Positions 24,176-33,172 of a DNA stretch of 64,000 bases are shown in pieces. This DNA is from Actinoallomurus iriomotensis (GTDB lineage: Bacteria > Actinomycetota > Actinomycetes > Streptosporangiales > Streptosporangiaceae): positions 124,001 through 188,000 of the forward strand of contig NZ_BSTJ01000010.1 in the NCBI RefSeq assembly GCF_030269445.1, written 5' to 3'. The notes under the pieces are model-generated. The model ran no database searches. It was not told the DNA's origin and saw only the letters and a list, made by a program, of their open reading frames with translations. Made by a program: the position numbers and the translations under genes. Every line of letters starts with the position of its first letter. Position 1 is the first letter of the stretch.

Positions 24176-25987
24176 ATGCGTATTACGGACAGCCTGCGGG
24201 TCCATCACGACACCTGCAACGTCTACCTGCTCGTCACCGGTACGGACGCCGTCGCCATCGACTTCGGGTCCGGCTCCGTGCTGGATCACCTGGCCGACCA
24301 CGGCATCGAGCGGATCACCGACGTGCTGATGACGCATCACCACCGTGACCAGGGGCAGGGGCTGGCGCGCGCCGCGGCCGCCGGGATACGCATCTGGGTG
24401 CCCTCCACCGAGCGGGACCTGTTCGCCGACGTCGGCACGCACTGGCAGACGCGCGTCATCGACAACTACTACGACCTGCGCCAGGACCGGTTCTCCCTGC
24501 TGGAGGACGTACCGGTCCACGGCGTCCTGCCCGAGTACCGCACCACGCGCGTCGGCGGGGTCGACGTCCACGCGATGCCCACCCCCGGGCACACGCTGGG
24601 CTCGGTCAGCTACCTCGCCGAGCTGGACGGCCGGCGGATGGCCTTCACCGGCGACCTGCTGTACGGGCCGGGCACCGTCTGGTCGGTCTCGGCGTTGCAG
24701 CGCGGCTACAACGCCCTGGAGGGCGCGGCCGCGTCGGTGATCTCGCTCGACCTGGTCGCCGAGCGCGCCCCCGACCTCGTACTGCCCTCGCACGGCCGCC
24801 CGATCGCCGAGCCGGCGGAGACGCTCGCGCAGACCCGGCGCAACCTGCAGGCACTGGTCGACTTCCGCCGTGATGAGCCGTGGGACCTGGACGCCTGGCT
24901 GCGGCGGCCGTACGAGGAGGTCACCCCGCACCTGCTGCGCAACCGCACCTCCTTCGCGACCAGCTACGCCCTGCTGTCGGACTCCGGCGCCGCGCTGCTC
25001 ATCGACTACGGGCTCGACATGATCACCGGGCTGCCGACCGGTGACGACCGCTCCTCACGCCGCCCCTGGCTCGCCTCGCTCGACGCGCTCAAGCGCACGT
25101 ACGGCGTCGACCGGGTCGAGGTGGCCATCCCGACCCATTACCACGACGATCACGTGGCGGGCTTCGGCCTGCTGCACGAGGTCGAGGGCACCGAGATCTG
25201 GGCCGGGGAGTCGATCGCGCCGATCCTGCGCGACCCGCACCGGTACGACCTGCCGTGCCTCTGGTACGACCCGCTGCCCGTCGACCGCGCGGTCGCGCCG
25301 GGCGTTCCCGTGCGGTGGCACGAGTACGAGCTGACCATGTACCCGCTGCCCGGCCACACGCTGTACGCGGTGGCGATCGCGTTCGAGGCCGACGGCACCA
25401 GGGTGCTGGCCACGGGCGACCAGCAGGACGGTGGCTGGGTCGACGGCGAGCGGACCGAGGTGCTCAACTTCCAGTACCGCAACCGGTTCCGCGTCGACGA
25501 CTTCGTCGACTCCGCGCTGCTCTACCGGCGGCTGTCGCCGGACCTGATGATCAGTGGGCACTGGGAGCCGCGCCCGGTCGACGACCGGTACCTCGACATG
25601 CTCCTGGCGAAGGGCGAGGAACTGGCCCGCCTGCACCGGGCGCTGCTGCCGCTGGACGAGGTGGACTTCGGCGCTGAGGGCTTCGGCGCGCGGATCCTGC
25701 CGTACCGCTCGACGGTGGGCGGCGGCGAGAACCAGGAGTTCGAGGTGGTGGTCCTCAACCCGTTCCGGCAGCGCTGCGAGCTCCGCGTCGACCTGGTCGT
25801 GCCCGAAGGGTGGCTGGCCACCCCGGCGTCCCGCGCGGTGGAGGTCGAGGGAGGCGGCGAGGCGGTGGTGCGGTTCACCGTCGTACCCCCGCCGGGCCGT
25901 CGGCGGCGGGCGCGGCTGGCGGCCAACCTCACCGCCGGCGACCGCGACTTCGGCCAGCAGGCCGAGGCCCTGGTGGACGTGCGATGA
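24176..25987 (+). CDS. Double metallo-beta-lactamase-fold protein
   Basis: 603 residues with two MBL domains in tandem. Domain 1 (about 1-215): H54xH56xD58-Gln59 in THHHRDQ, His139 in PGHT, Asp160 in TGDLLYG, His206 in LPSHG. Domain 2 (about 260-490): complete HxHxDH (321-326, THYHDDH), His394 in PGHT, Asp415 in ATGDQ, and ISGHWEPRP. The last His of the domain 1 motif is Gln, so its second metal may be weakened. The final 100 residues form a beta-sandwich (VVLNPFRQRCELRVDLVVPEGW) like the NEW3 domain of glycosidases. No signal peptide. 41 bp upstream of the glycosidase gene, hence probably a sugar- or lactone-related hydrolase. Confidence 0.8.
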   Translation: MRITDSLRVHHDTCNVYLLVTGTDAVAIDFGSGSVLDHLADHGIERITDVLMTHHHRDQGQGLARAAAAGIRIWVPSTERDLFADVGTHWQTRVIDNYYDLRQDRFSLLEDVPVHGVLPEYRTTRVGGVDVHAMPTPGHTLGSVSYLAELDGRRMAFTGDLLYGPGTVWSVSALQRGYNALEGAAASVISLDLVAERAPDLVLPSHGRPIAEPAETLAQTRRNLQALVDFRRDEPWDLDAWLRRPYEEVTPHLLRNRTSFATSYALLSDSGAALLIDYGLDMITGLPTGDDRSSRRPWLASLDALKRTYGVDRVEVAIPTHYHDDHVAGFGLLHEVEGTEIWAGESIAPILRDPHRYDLPCLWYDPLPVDRAVAPGVPVRWHEYELTMYPLPGHTLYAVAIAFEADGTRVLATGDQQDGGWVDGERTEVLNFQYRNRFRVDDFVDSALLYRRLSPDLMISGHWEPRPVDDRYLDMLLAKGEELARLHRALLPLDEVDFGAEGFGARILPYRSTVGGGENQEFEVVVLNPFRQRCELRVDLVVPEGWLATPASRAVEVEGGGEAVVRFTVVPPPGRRRRARLAANLTAGDRDFGQQAEALVDVR

Positions 25988-26028
25988 CCGGGCCCGGCCG
26001 CGGAGCGAGTGAGGAGGGTGAGCGACCG

Positions 26029-27846
26029 ATGACGCGCATGGACGTCGGTGAGACCGACGGGTGGCTGGAGATCCGTGCCGAGCACTACACCGCGCGCGTC
26101 GACCGGGAGCGGCTGCTGGCCGACGTCACCGGGGCGGACGGCGGGTCCTGGGGGATGCTGCGGCTGCTCGCCTCCGTCGACACGCTCGCCGGCCCGGACG
26201 AGACGACGCATGTCGAGGCCGTGACCTGGGAGTCCACGGACTCGTGCGTACGGCTGACCGTGTCGTGCGCCAGCTCGCTGTGGACCGCGCGTACGCACGT
26301 GGTGGAGTTTCACCCCGGCCGGATCACCTTCGGGGCGACCGTGCGCGGTGAGGGCCGCGTCACCACGGTGCGGCTGCTCGGCGGAGCGCGGCTGCCGCAG
26401 GGCGTGCTGCCGAGCGGCGCGGCCCACCACACCGTCTTCTCCCCGAACCCGGACCACCCCTGGCGCGTCGCCCGCCCGGCGGTCGAACCCGCCGTCATCA
26501 GCGTCAACGGCGAGGGCGGCGAGCCGGGCGTGGGCCGGTGGCTGTTCACGCCGGCGCCCACCTGCTTCGGACTGTCCCGCGAGCGGGCCGCCGACGAGCG
26601 GACCCTGCCGGAGGGACCGTGGCTGATGCTCGGGCTGGCCGCGGCCCGGCGGACGTTCGTCGACGTCGTCTACGACCCGGCGCCCGGCGGGTTCAGCCTG
26701 CGCTGTGAGTACCAGGGGCACACGGCCGCCGACGGGACGTTCACGACGCCCGAGGTGCTGCTGCTGTTCGGCGCGGCCGACCCGTACGCGGGGTTGCGCG
26801 CGTACCGCGACGAGCTGGCCGCCCGCGGGCTCGCGCCCGCCGTCGTCGGCCGGGACGCCGCGCGCCCGCCCTCCGGCGACCGGCTCCAGCCCATCTTCTG
26901 CGGCTGGGGCGCCCAGTGCGCCCTGGCCGCCGTGGACGGGTCGCCGGCGCCCGCGCTGTCGCGCCGCGCGCTGTACGAGGAGTGGCTGGACGCCCTGGCC
27001 GGTCGCGGGATCGTCCCCGGCACGATCGTCGTGGACGACAAGTGGCAGGAGCGGTACGCCACCTGCCGGCCCGACGCCGTCAAGTGGCCGGATCTCGCCG
27101 GTTTCGTCGCCGACCGGCAGGCCGGGGGACAGCGGGTGCTGCTCTGGTGGAAGGCGTGGGACCCCGAGGGCGCCCCCGCCGAGGCGTGTGTGCGCGCTCC
27201 GGACGGCACACCGCTCGCGATCGATCCGGAGAGCCCCGCGGGCCGCGCGGTGATCGAGGACGCGATGGCGTACATGCTGGGCCCGGACGGGCTGAACGCC
27301 GACGGCCTGAAGATCGACTTCACCGCGCGCACGCCGTCGGGCACCGCCCTGCGCCACGCCGGCCCGTCGTGGGGCTTCGACCTGCTGCACGAGCTGCTGG
27401 CGGTCGCGTACCGGGCGGCGAAGCGGGTCAAGCCGGACTCACTGATCGTCACGCACACGCCGGACCCGGGCTTCCTCGACGTCACCGACATGATCCGGCT
27501 CAACGACGCGCTGCACAACGACCACCCCGAGGGGCTGGTGCCGCCGTCGGACGACGCCGTCGTCGAGCAGATGACCTACCGGGCGCGGGTCGTGCACGCG
27601 GCGTGCCCGGAGCTGCCGGTGGACACCGACGGCTGGCGCCTGCCCGGCGAGCGGCATCTGCGGGCGTACGCCGCCGCGGCGCCGCGACTGGGCGTGCCGG
27701 CGCTGTACTACGCCGACGAGATGGACTGGGCTCCGGGACGCGTCGAGGCCGCCACCTGGGCCGCCATCGCCGAGGCGTGGGCGGCGTACCGCGCGGAACA
27801 TGGGCTCGCCGTGCCGCCACATAGAATCATCGGCCATGGGGCGTAG
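26029..27846 (+). CDS. TIM-barrel glycosidase, GH31/GH36-like
   Basis: 605 residues from the ATG at 26029, with GAGGAGGG about 10 bases upstream; the frame extends back into the MBL gene without homology. N-terminal beta-sandwich (1-250) is followed by a barrel: FCGWGAQCALA, TIVVDDKWQ (about 332-340), LLWWKAWDPEG and the candidate nucleophile Asp430 in DGLKIDFT. This order (W-G, D-D-x-W, K-x-D-F) is that of retaining alpha-galactosidase-like enzymes of clan D (GH27/36/31). No signal peptide, so cytoplasmic. The sugar is unknown. Its stop overlaps the LacI start by 11 bp, so the two are co-regulated. Confidence 0.72.
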   Translation: MTRMDVGETDGWLEIRAEHYTARVDRERLLADVTGADGGSWGMLRLLASVDTLAGPDETTHVEAVTWESTDSCVRLTVSCASSLWTARTHVVEFHPGRITFGATVRGEGRVTTVRLLGGARLPQGVLPSGAAHHTVFSPNPDHPWRVARPAVEPAVISVNGEGGEPGVGRWLFTPAPTCFGLSRERAADERTLPEGPWLMLGLAAARRTFVDVVYDPAPGGFSLRCEYQGHTAADGTFTTPEVLLLFGAADPYAGLRAYRDELAARGLAPAVVGRDAARPPSGDRLQPIFCGWGAQCALAAVDGSPAPALSRRALYEEWLDALAGRGIVPGTIVVDDKWQERYATCRPDAVKWPDLAGFVADRQAGGQRVLLWWKAWDPEGAPAEACVRAPDGTPLAIDPESPAGRAVIEDAMAYMLGPDGLNADGLKIDFTARTPSGTALRHAGPSWGFDLLHELLAVAYRAAKRVKPDSLIVTHTPDPGFLDVTDMIRLNDALHNDHPEGLVPPSDDAVVEQMTYRARVVHAACPELPVDTDGWRLPGERHLRAYAAAAPRLGVPALYYADEMDWAPGRVEAATWAAIAEAWAAYRAEHGLAVPPHRIIGHGA

Positions 27847-28963
27847 ACGTGAGGACGGTGCCGGACACCGACCGAACGGCACACCGTCGCCCCAGCCCCG
27901 CCGGCGGCCGACCATCCAGGACCTCGCCCGCGCCGCCGCGACCTCACCTTCCACCGCGTCCCGCGCGCTGAGCGGCAACGGCTACGTCGCGGCCGACGTG
28001 CGGGCGCGGGTGCTCGAGGCGGCCGAGCGCATCGGGTACGTCCCGGACATCAACGCGCGTACGCTCCGCAACCGCCGGAGCCGTGCGGTCGGCGTGCTCA
28101 TCTCGGATCTGCGCAACCCGTTCTACGCCAACCTCGCGGCCGTCATCGAACAGCAGCTGCGCTCGGCCGGCTACCACGTCATCGTCGTCAACAACGACGG
28201 TGAGCAGCACGCCGAGGTCGAAGGCGCCCGCACGTTCCTCGCGGTGCGCGTCTCGGCGGCCATCATCACGCCCGTGTCGGACCGCGCGGTGCACATGCTG
28301 ATGGACGACGGCGTGCCGGTGGTGCAGGCCGACCGCATGGTGGACGGCCTGACCACCGACGGCGTGCTGGTCGACAACGTCCAGGGCGCGCGGCGGATCA
28401 CCGACCACCTGATCGGGCTCGGGCACACGCGCATCGCGCTGCTGATCGACGAGACCGGCTGGACGACCGGCGCGGGCCGTCTCGCGGGCTACCGCGCGGC
28501 CCTGCGCGACGCCGGCCTGCCGATGGATCCGGGCCTGGTCGTGCCGACCCGGTTCCAGCCCGACACGGCGCGGGAGGCGGTGACCGCGCTCCTCGACCGC
28601 CGGCCCGACGTCACGGCGCTGTTCGCCGCGAACAACCGGCTGGCCGAGGGCGCCTTCCAGGCGCTCCAGGAGGGCGGCCACCGCATGCCCGACGACATCT
28701 CGCTGGTCGCGTTCGACGACGTGCCCTGGATGTCGATGGTCTCGCCGGGCATCACCACCGTCGACCAGCACACCGACGACCTCGGCCGGGCCTGCGCGCA
28801 GCTCGTCGTCGACCGCATCGCGGGGGGCGCGGCCGGGCACATGACCGTGCGCTACATCGAGCCCTCGATCGTCCTGCGCGGCTCCACCGCGCCGCCGCGC
28901 ACGTCGCCGGCCACCTCCGTCCGGCCGGACCCGGGCCCGGCCGCCGCCGCGCCGTCGGCCTGA
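27836..28963 (+). CDS. LacI-family repressor
   Basis: 375 residues from the ATG at 27836. Helix-turn-helix TIQDLARAAATSPSTASRALSGNGYVAADV at about 26-55 and hinge, then a periplasmic-binding-protein-like sugar-sensing core (VGVLISDLRNPFYANLAAVIEQ, HTRIALLID, VTALFAANN, DISLVAFDDVPWMSMVSPGITTVDQ). Such proteins bind CG-centred palindromes and release them when a sugar is bound. It is translationally coupled to the glycosidase gene, and the two LacI-type sites found near here (24161 and 29796) are plausible targets, tying the double-MBL operon to the mannoside operon downstream. The effector is unknown. Confidence 0.92.
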   Translation: MGRRREDGAGHRPNGTPSPQPRRRPTIQDLARAAATSPSTASRALSGNGYVAADVRARVLEAAERIGYVPDINARTLRNRRSRAVGVLISDLRNPFYANLAAVIEQQLRSAGYHVIVVNNDGEQHAEVEGARTFLAVRVSAAIITPVSDRAVHMLMDDGVPVVQADRMVDGLTTDGVLVDNVQGARRITDHLIGLGHTRIALLIDETGWTTGAGRLAGYRAALRDAGLPMDPGLVVPTRFQPDTAREAVTALLDRRPDVTALFAANNRLAEGAFQALQEGGHRMPDDISLVAFDDVPWMSMVSPGITTVDQHTDDLGRACAQLVVDRIAGGAAGHMTVRYIEPSIVLRGSTAPPRTSPATSVRPDPGPAAAAPSA

Positions 28964-28983
28964 GCCCGCGCGGGGCCTCAGCG
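28959..28983 (+). terminator. Candidate terminator after the LacI gene
   Basis: CTGAGCCC-GCGC-GGGGCCTCAG forms a GC-rich stem with one bulge, overlapping the LacI stop codon. It could end the double-MBL operon. No U-run; moderate support. Confidence 0.4.
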
Positions 28984-29756
28984 GACCTGGCCCGCCGGGG
29001 CGCGGAGACGGTGACGGGCAGCGAGAGACAGAACTCGACCGCCGCCGTCTTGGACTTCACCAGATTGTCGCGGGCGTCCTTGAAGGAGTCGGTGCTGCTC
29101 CTTCCGCATCAGCGCATAACGAATTCGGGGTTGTCTTCGCCGCTGCTGTGGCGTCTGTCGGTATACGTCCGGCATGAATATCGGCGGAGCCGGAAAAAGG
29201 GGTGGCGGAGTGCGGGCCCCGCCCTGGTCGGGCCTCGCGACCCGCATGGCGAGGCCGGTGCCTTCATCCGATGAACGACCTGGTCGAGCGGCGGCTGTGA
29301 GCCGATCAGGTGGAACCCGATGGTCGGCGTCGTCGGGCTGGTCAACCCGAGGACGCACTCGCCGGCCGGCCTCTCCGGTGGTCCGGCGGAATCTTCCAGC
29401 AAGAGGCGGTCCTATTGCGAAAGAAAGGATCTGAGCGCTTTCGTTCGCCGTCGCCTTCCCGCTCGCGGTCGAGACCAAGACGAATGAGGGCGACGGTGAA
29501 GTCGCTGACGATCTTTCCGACGCGGGCCCACCACAGCGGGACACATCCGGTAGCCGGTGACGTGTCCTGGCGGCATCTCGCCGGGACGGCGATGGAAGCG
29601 GCCGGACGAGCCCGGTGGACGCTCCGGCCGGAGGCCGGGCCGCACCCCCTGAGCGGCACGGTCGCGCGGTCGGGCCGGGCGGACGGTGGCGTCGGTGGCC
29701 CTGAGGCGCGTGTGGCACGGGCAAGAATGGCGCGTTAATCCGTCCGAAACATGGTC
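28984..29756. other. Stretch without a supportable gene
   Basis: About 770 bp between the LacI gene and the promoter of the mannoside operon. Open frames exist on both strands (for example 28978-29814 on the minus strand), but they are Arg/Pro-rich, lack Shine-Dalgarno sequences and resemble nothing recognised. Parts such as 29040-29180 and 29400-29540 are less GC-rich than the surroundings, suggesting intergenic or decayed DNA. No tRNA or conserved RNA was seen by eye. Confidence 0.5.
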
Positions 29757-29813
29757 TTGACAGCGACTGCGGGCCGAAAATATGGTCGGCCGCACTGTGG
29801 TAACGATGCCACA
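29757..29813 (+). promoter_or_regulatory. Promoter and LacI-type operator of the mannoside operon
   Basis: TTGACA (29757-29762) and TATGGT (29781-29786) with 18 bp between form a near-consensus housekeeping promoter. Ten bases downstream lies TGTGGTAACGATGCCACA (29796-29813), a CG-centred palindrome with perfect TGTGG/CCACA arms, covering roughly +3 to +20. That is the classic LacI-repressor position. Transcription would run through a 5' leader of about 140 nt into the lipoprotein gene at 29932. Confidence 0.7.
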
Positions 29814-29931
29814 TTCAATGTCCGGGCCGGTCCCCCACGCGCCCGCAGTGCCCGAGTTCACCGGAAACCGCAGGTCACCGCGTACTCTTCACGCCTGGCC
29901 CGGACATTCGCCTGGTTGTGAGGAGTGAGCA

Positions 29932-31290
29932 ATGATCACCCGACGCGGTTTTCTCACCGGCTCGGCGGGCGCGCTCGCACTCGGCGCCGTCACGAGCGCC
30001 TGTGGCGGTGTCGGCGGCAAGAGCACGAGCGGCGGTGGCGGTGCGTCCAAGGGCGACACCGGAGCGATCTCGATCCAGGGCATGGGCAAGCCCGACGACG
30101 TCGCCCAGGCGCGCATCGACGCGTTCAAGAGCGCGTACCCGAAGGTCCAGGTCAACATCAACGAAGGCGACTTCGACCCGCAGCAGTTCCTGTCCGCGGT
30201 CGCGAGCGGCAACCCGCCGGACATCGTGTACCTCGACCGGGACCTCGTCGGCACGTACGCCGCCAAGGGCGCCGTCCAGCCCCTGGACGACCACCTCGAC
30301 AAGGCCGGGCTCAAGACCAGCCTCTACCGGCCCGCGGCCGTGCGCGAGGTGACGATCGACGGGAAGGTCTACGGCGTCCCGGAGTTCTACGACACCCGCA
30401 ACATCCTCATGAGCGGCAAGGCGCTTCAGTCCGCCGGCCTGACCGCGGCCGACCTCGCGACCAGCGACTGGGACAAGCTGCACACCAACACCGTCAAGCT
30501 CTACAAGGCGAACGGCGGCAAGATCTCCCGCATCGGGTTCGACCCCAAGCTGCCGGAGTTCCTGCCCCTGTGGGCCAAGGCCAACGGCGCCGAGCTGATC
30601 AACCCCGACGGCTCGCCGAAGCTCGACGACCCCAAGATCATCGAGGCGCTGACGTTCGCGCTCAGCCTCATCGACGAGCAGGGCGGCTGGTCGAAGTTCA
30701 AGGCCTTCCGCGACACCTGGGACCTGTTCGGGGCCAAGAACGAGTTCCAGAAGGACCAGGCCGGCGCGTTCCCGTGGGAGGGCTGGTACGTCAACGTCCT
30801 CGTCCAGGCGACGCCGAAGCTGAACCTGGAATCGATTCCCTTCACCGACCGCCAGGGCAAGCCGATCAGCTTCTCCAACGGCAGCGCGTGGTGCCTGCCG
30901 AAGGGCTCCAAGAACCCGGCCGCCGCGGTCAACTGGATGAAGACCATGACCGCCACCGACACGTGGATCAAGGCCGGCGCCGCGCGCGAGGCGACGGTGG
31001 AGAAGAACAAGTCCATCTTCACCGGCCTGTGGACCGGCAACCCCACCGCCGACGCGCAGATCAAGGCCAAGTACGTCAAGCCCGGCGACACCGGCTTCGA
31101 CAAGGCCATCCAGAACTACTACGCCTCCACCGAGTACGCCTTCAGCATCGCGCCGTCCAAGGCGGGCAGCGAGATCAAGACGGCGTGGACGGACGCGGTG
31201 AACCGCGCGCTGTCCGGCCAGCAGAAGCCCGACGCCGCCATGAAACAGGCACAGTCGGAGGCCGCTAAGGCGTTCAGCGCGGTGAAGTGA
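29932..31290 (+). CDS. Sugar ABC transporter substrate-binding lipoprotein
   Basis: 452 residues. N-terminus carries a twin-arginine signal (TRRGFLTGSAG) and lipobox VTSAC, so the mature protein is a lipid-anchored binding protein at the outer face of the membrane. The body fits family 1 extracellular solute-binding proteins: NPPDIVYLDRDLVGTYAAKGAVQPLDD, GKVYGVPEFYDTRNILM, and a C-terminal NYYASTEYAF. GAGGAG lies 7-8 bases before the ATG. It opens the eleven-gene mannoside operon and so probably captures a mannose-containing oligosaccharide; binding residues are not diagnostic. Confidence 0.9.
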   Translation: MITRRGFLTGSAGALALGAVTSACGGVGGKSTSGGGGASKGDTGAISIQGMGKPDDVAQARIDAFKSAYPKVQVNINEGDFDPQQFLSAVASGNPPDIVYLDRDLVGTYAAKGAVQPLDDHLDKAGLKTSLYRPAAVREVTIDGKVYGVPEFYDTRNILMSGKALQSAGLTAADLATSDWDKLHTNTVKLYKANGGKISRIGFDPKLPEFLPLWAKANGAELINPDGSPKLDDPKIIEALTFALSLIDEQGGWSKFKAFRDTWDLFGAKNEFQKDQAGAFPWEGWYVNVLVQATPKLNLESIPFTDRQGKPISFSNGSAWCLPKGSKNPAAAVNWMKTMTATDTWIKAGAAREATVEKNKSIFTGLWTGNPTADAQIKAKYVKPGDTGFDKAIQNYYASTEYAFSIAPSKAGSEIKTAWTDAVNRALSGQQKPDAAMKQAQSEAAKAFSAVK

Positions 31291-32240
31291 TGGCGGCCGT
31301 CACCACCGCCGCGACCCGTGTGCGGCAGAAGAAGAGGAAGGGCACCCGGAGCCGGGAGGCGCGCGCCGCGTACGGCTTCATCGGCATCTGGATCGTCGGC
31401 TTTCTCGTGTTCACGCTGGGCCCGATGATCGCCAGCCTCGTGCTGTCGTTCACCGACTACAACGCCATCAGCTCGCCCCACAACGTGGGGTGGGCGAACT
31501 ACCGGCAGATGTTCTCGGACCCGAAGGTCGGCAAGGCGCTCGCCAACACGCTCGTCTACGCGGTCATCTACGTGCCGGCCGCGATGGTCGTGGCGCTGGC
31601 CCTGGCGATGGTCCTGAACCGGGTCGGACGCGCGTCAGGGTTCTTCCGCACCGTGTTCTACCTGCCGGTGATGACGCCGCCGGTCGCCGCGGGCGCGCTG
31701 TTCCTGCTGCTGCTCAACGGCAACCAGGGTCTGCTGAACCGCACGCTGCACCTGGTCGGGATCAACGGGCCCAACTGGACGACCGACACCGCGTGGGTCA
31801 AGCCGGGCCTGGCCCTGACGATGCTGTGGGGTGTCGGCGGCATGGTCGTCATCTACCTCGCCGCGCTGCGTCAGGTGCCCAAGGACCTGTACGAGGCCGC
31901 CTCGCTCGACGGCGCGGGAGCGTGGATGCGGTTCCGCAAGATCACGCTGCCGATGATCAGCGGCGCGCTGTTCTTCACGCTGATCGTGCAGACCATCTCG
32001 GCGCTGCAGATGTTCGACCAGGCGTACACGATGTTCTTCGGCGGCCAGCAGAACAGCACCTACTCCAACGACGCGGCGCTGTTCTACGTCATCTACCTGT
32101 TCCAGCAGGGCTTCGGCTTCCTGCACATGGGCTACGCCTCCGCGCTCGCCTGGCTGCTGTTCATCGTGATCATGATCATCACCGCGATCCAGGTGCGGGT
32201 CTCGCGCCGGTTCGTCTACTACGAGGGGGAGAGGGACTGA
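31290..32240 (+). CDS. Sugar ABC transporter permease (MalF/UgpA type)
   Basis: 316 residues with six predicted membrane helices. The basic N-terminus (VRQKKRKGTRSREARAAYGF) is cytoplasmic; the ATPase-contact EAA loop reads YEAASLDGAGAWMRFRKITLPMI. ATG at 31290 overlaps the stop of the binding-protein gene by one base. Pairs with the next gene as a heterodimer. No ATPase gene is in the operon, so a shared MsiK-type ATPase elsewhere is expected, as in other actinomycete sugar importers. Confidence 0.92.
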   Translation: MAAVTTAATRVRQKKRKGTRSREARAAYGFIGIWIVGFLVFTLGPMIASLVLSFTDYNAISSPHNVGWANYRQMFSDPKVGKALANTLVYAVIYVPAAMVVALALAMVLNRVGRASGFFRTVFYLPVMTPPVAAGALFLLLLNGNQGLLNRTLHLVGINGPNWTTDTAWVKPGLALTMLWGVGGMVVIYLAALRQVPKDLYEAASLDGAGAWMRFRKITLPMISGALFFTLIVQTISALQMFDQAYTMFFGGQQNSTYSNDAALFYVIYLFQQGFGFLHMGYASALAWLLFIVIMIITAIQVRVSRRFVYYEGERD

Positions 32241-33169
32241 TGGCCGCTTCTCCCGCCGGCCTGACCGCGACGCCCGCGGCCGAGGGCCCGGCCACCCGCA
32301 AGGCCAGGACGGCGCCGCCGGGCGCCGGCCGGCGCGACCGCCCTCCCGTGTGGAAGCGCGCGCCGTACCTGGTGGTGCTCGGGCTCGCGAGCGTGCTGTT
32401 CACCTATCCGTTCCTGTGGCTGATCAGCGCGTCGTTCAAGCCGCGCACCGACGTGTTCGACAACGCGCTGATCCCGCACCACTGGCGCTTCGCCAACTTC
32501 GCCGACGTCTGGCACTACGGCAACATGGTGAACTGGCTGATCAACAGCGCGGTGGTGGGCGTCGCCGCCGCCACCACGGTCACGATCAGCAGCGCCGTCG
32601 TGGCGTTCGGCTTCGCCTACTTCCGGTTCCCCGGCCGCAACATCCTGTTCGGCCTGGTGCTGGCCACGATGATGCTGCCGCAGGCGGTCACGATGATCCC
32701 GGTCTACCTGATCTGGAACAAGGTGGGCCTGACCGGCACGCAGGTCCCGCTGTGGGCGCAGAACATCTTCGGTTCGGCGTTCTACATCTTCCTGCTGCGG
32801 CAGTTCTTCCTGTCGCTGCCACGGGAGCTGTTCGAGGCGGCGCGCGTCGACGGGTGCAGTTTCTTCGGGTTGTTCTGGCGCATCGCCCTGCCGCTGGCGC
32901 GGCCGGCACTGGCGATCGTGTTCATCTTCGAGATCCAGGCGAGCTGGAACGACCTGCTCAAGCCACTCATCTACCTGCAGAACACCTCGCTGTTCACGAT
33001 GCCCCGCGGCCTGAAGTCGATCATCGACACGTTCGGCAACGGCGGCGAACACCACTGGGAGATCATCTCGGCGGCGAGCCTGATCGCGACCATACCCATG
33101 ATCGTGATCTTCGCCTTCGCCCAGCGGCACATCATCGAGGGCATCGCCACCACGGGCCGGAAGGGCTGA
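32240..33169 (+). CDS. Sugar ABC transporter permease (MalG/UgpE type)
   Basis: 309 residues, six predicted helices, first after a 40-residue Ala/Pro/Arg-rich cytoplasmic tail. The EAA loop is FEAARVDGCSFFGLFWRIALPLARP. The ATG at 32240 shares its first base with the last base of the preceding stop (ATGA overlap), a sign of translational coupling; the longer frame upstream is overlap with the partner permease. C-terminus ends HIIEGIATTGRKG, typical for MalG-like subunits. Confidence 0.92.
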   Translation: MAASPAGLTATPAAEGPATRKARTAPPGAGRRDRPPVWKRAPYLVVLGLASVLFTYPFLWLISASFKPRTDVFDNALIPHHWRFANFADVWHYGNMVNWLINSAVVGVAAATTVTISSAVVAFGFAYFRFPGRNILFGLVLATMMLPQAVTMIPVYLIWNKVGLTGTQVPLWAQNIFGSAFYIFLLRQFFLSLPRELFEAARVDGCSFFGLFWRIALPLARPALAIVFIFEIQASWNDLLKPLIYLQNTSLFTMPRGLKSIIDTFGNGGEHHWEIISAASLIATIPMIVIFAFAQRHIIEGIATTGRKG

Positions 33170-33172
33170 CAC

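Noticed and set aside
28978-29814. 278-residue minus-strand frame in the gap between the LacI and mannoside operons
   Set aside because: Arg/Pro-rich translation, no Shine-Dalgarno, no recognised domain, and it crosses the promoter/operator region at 29757-29813.
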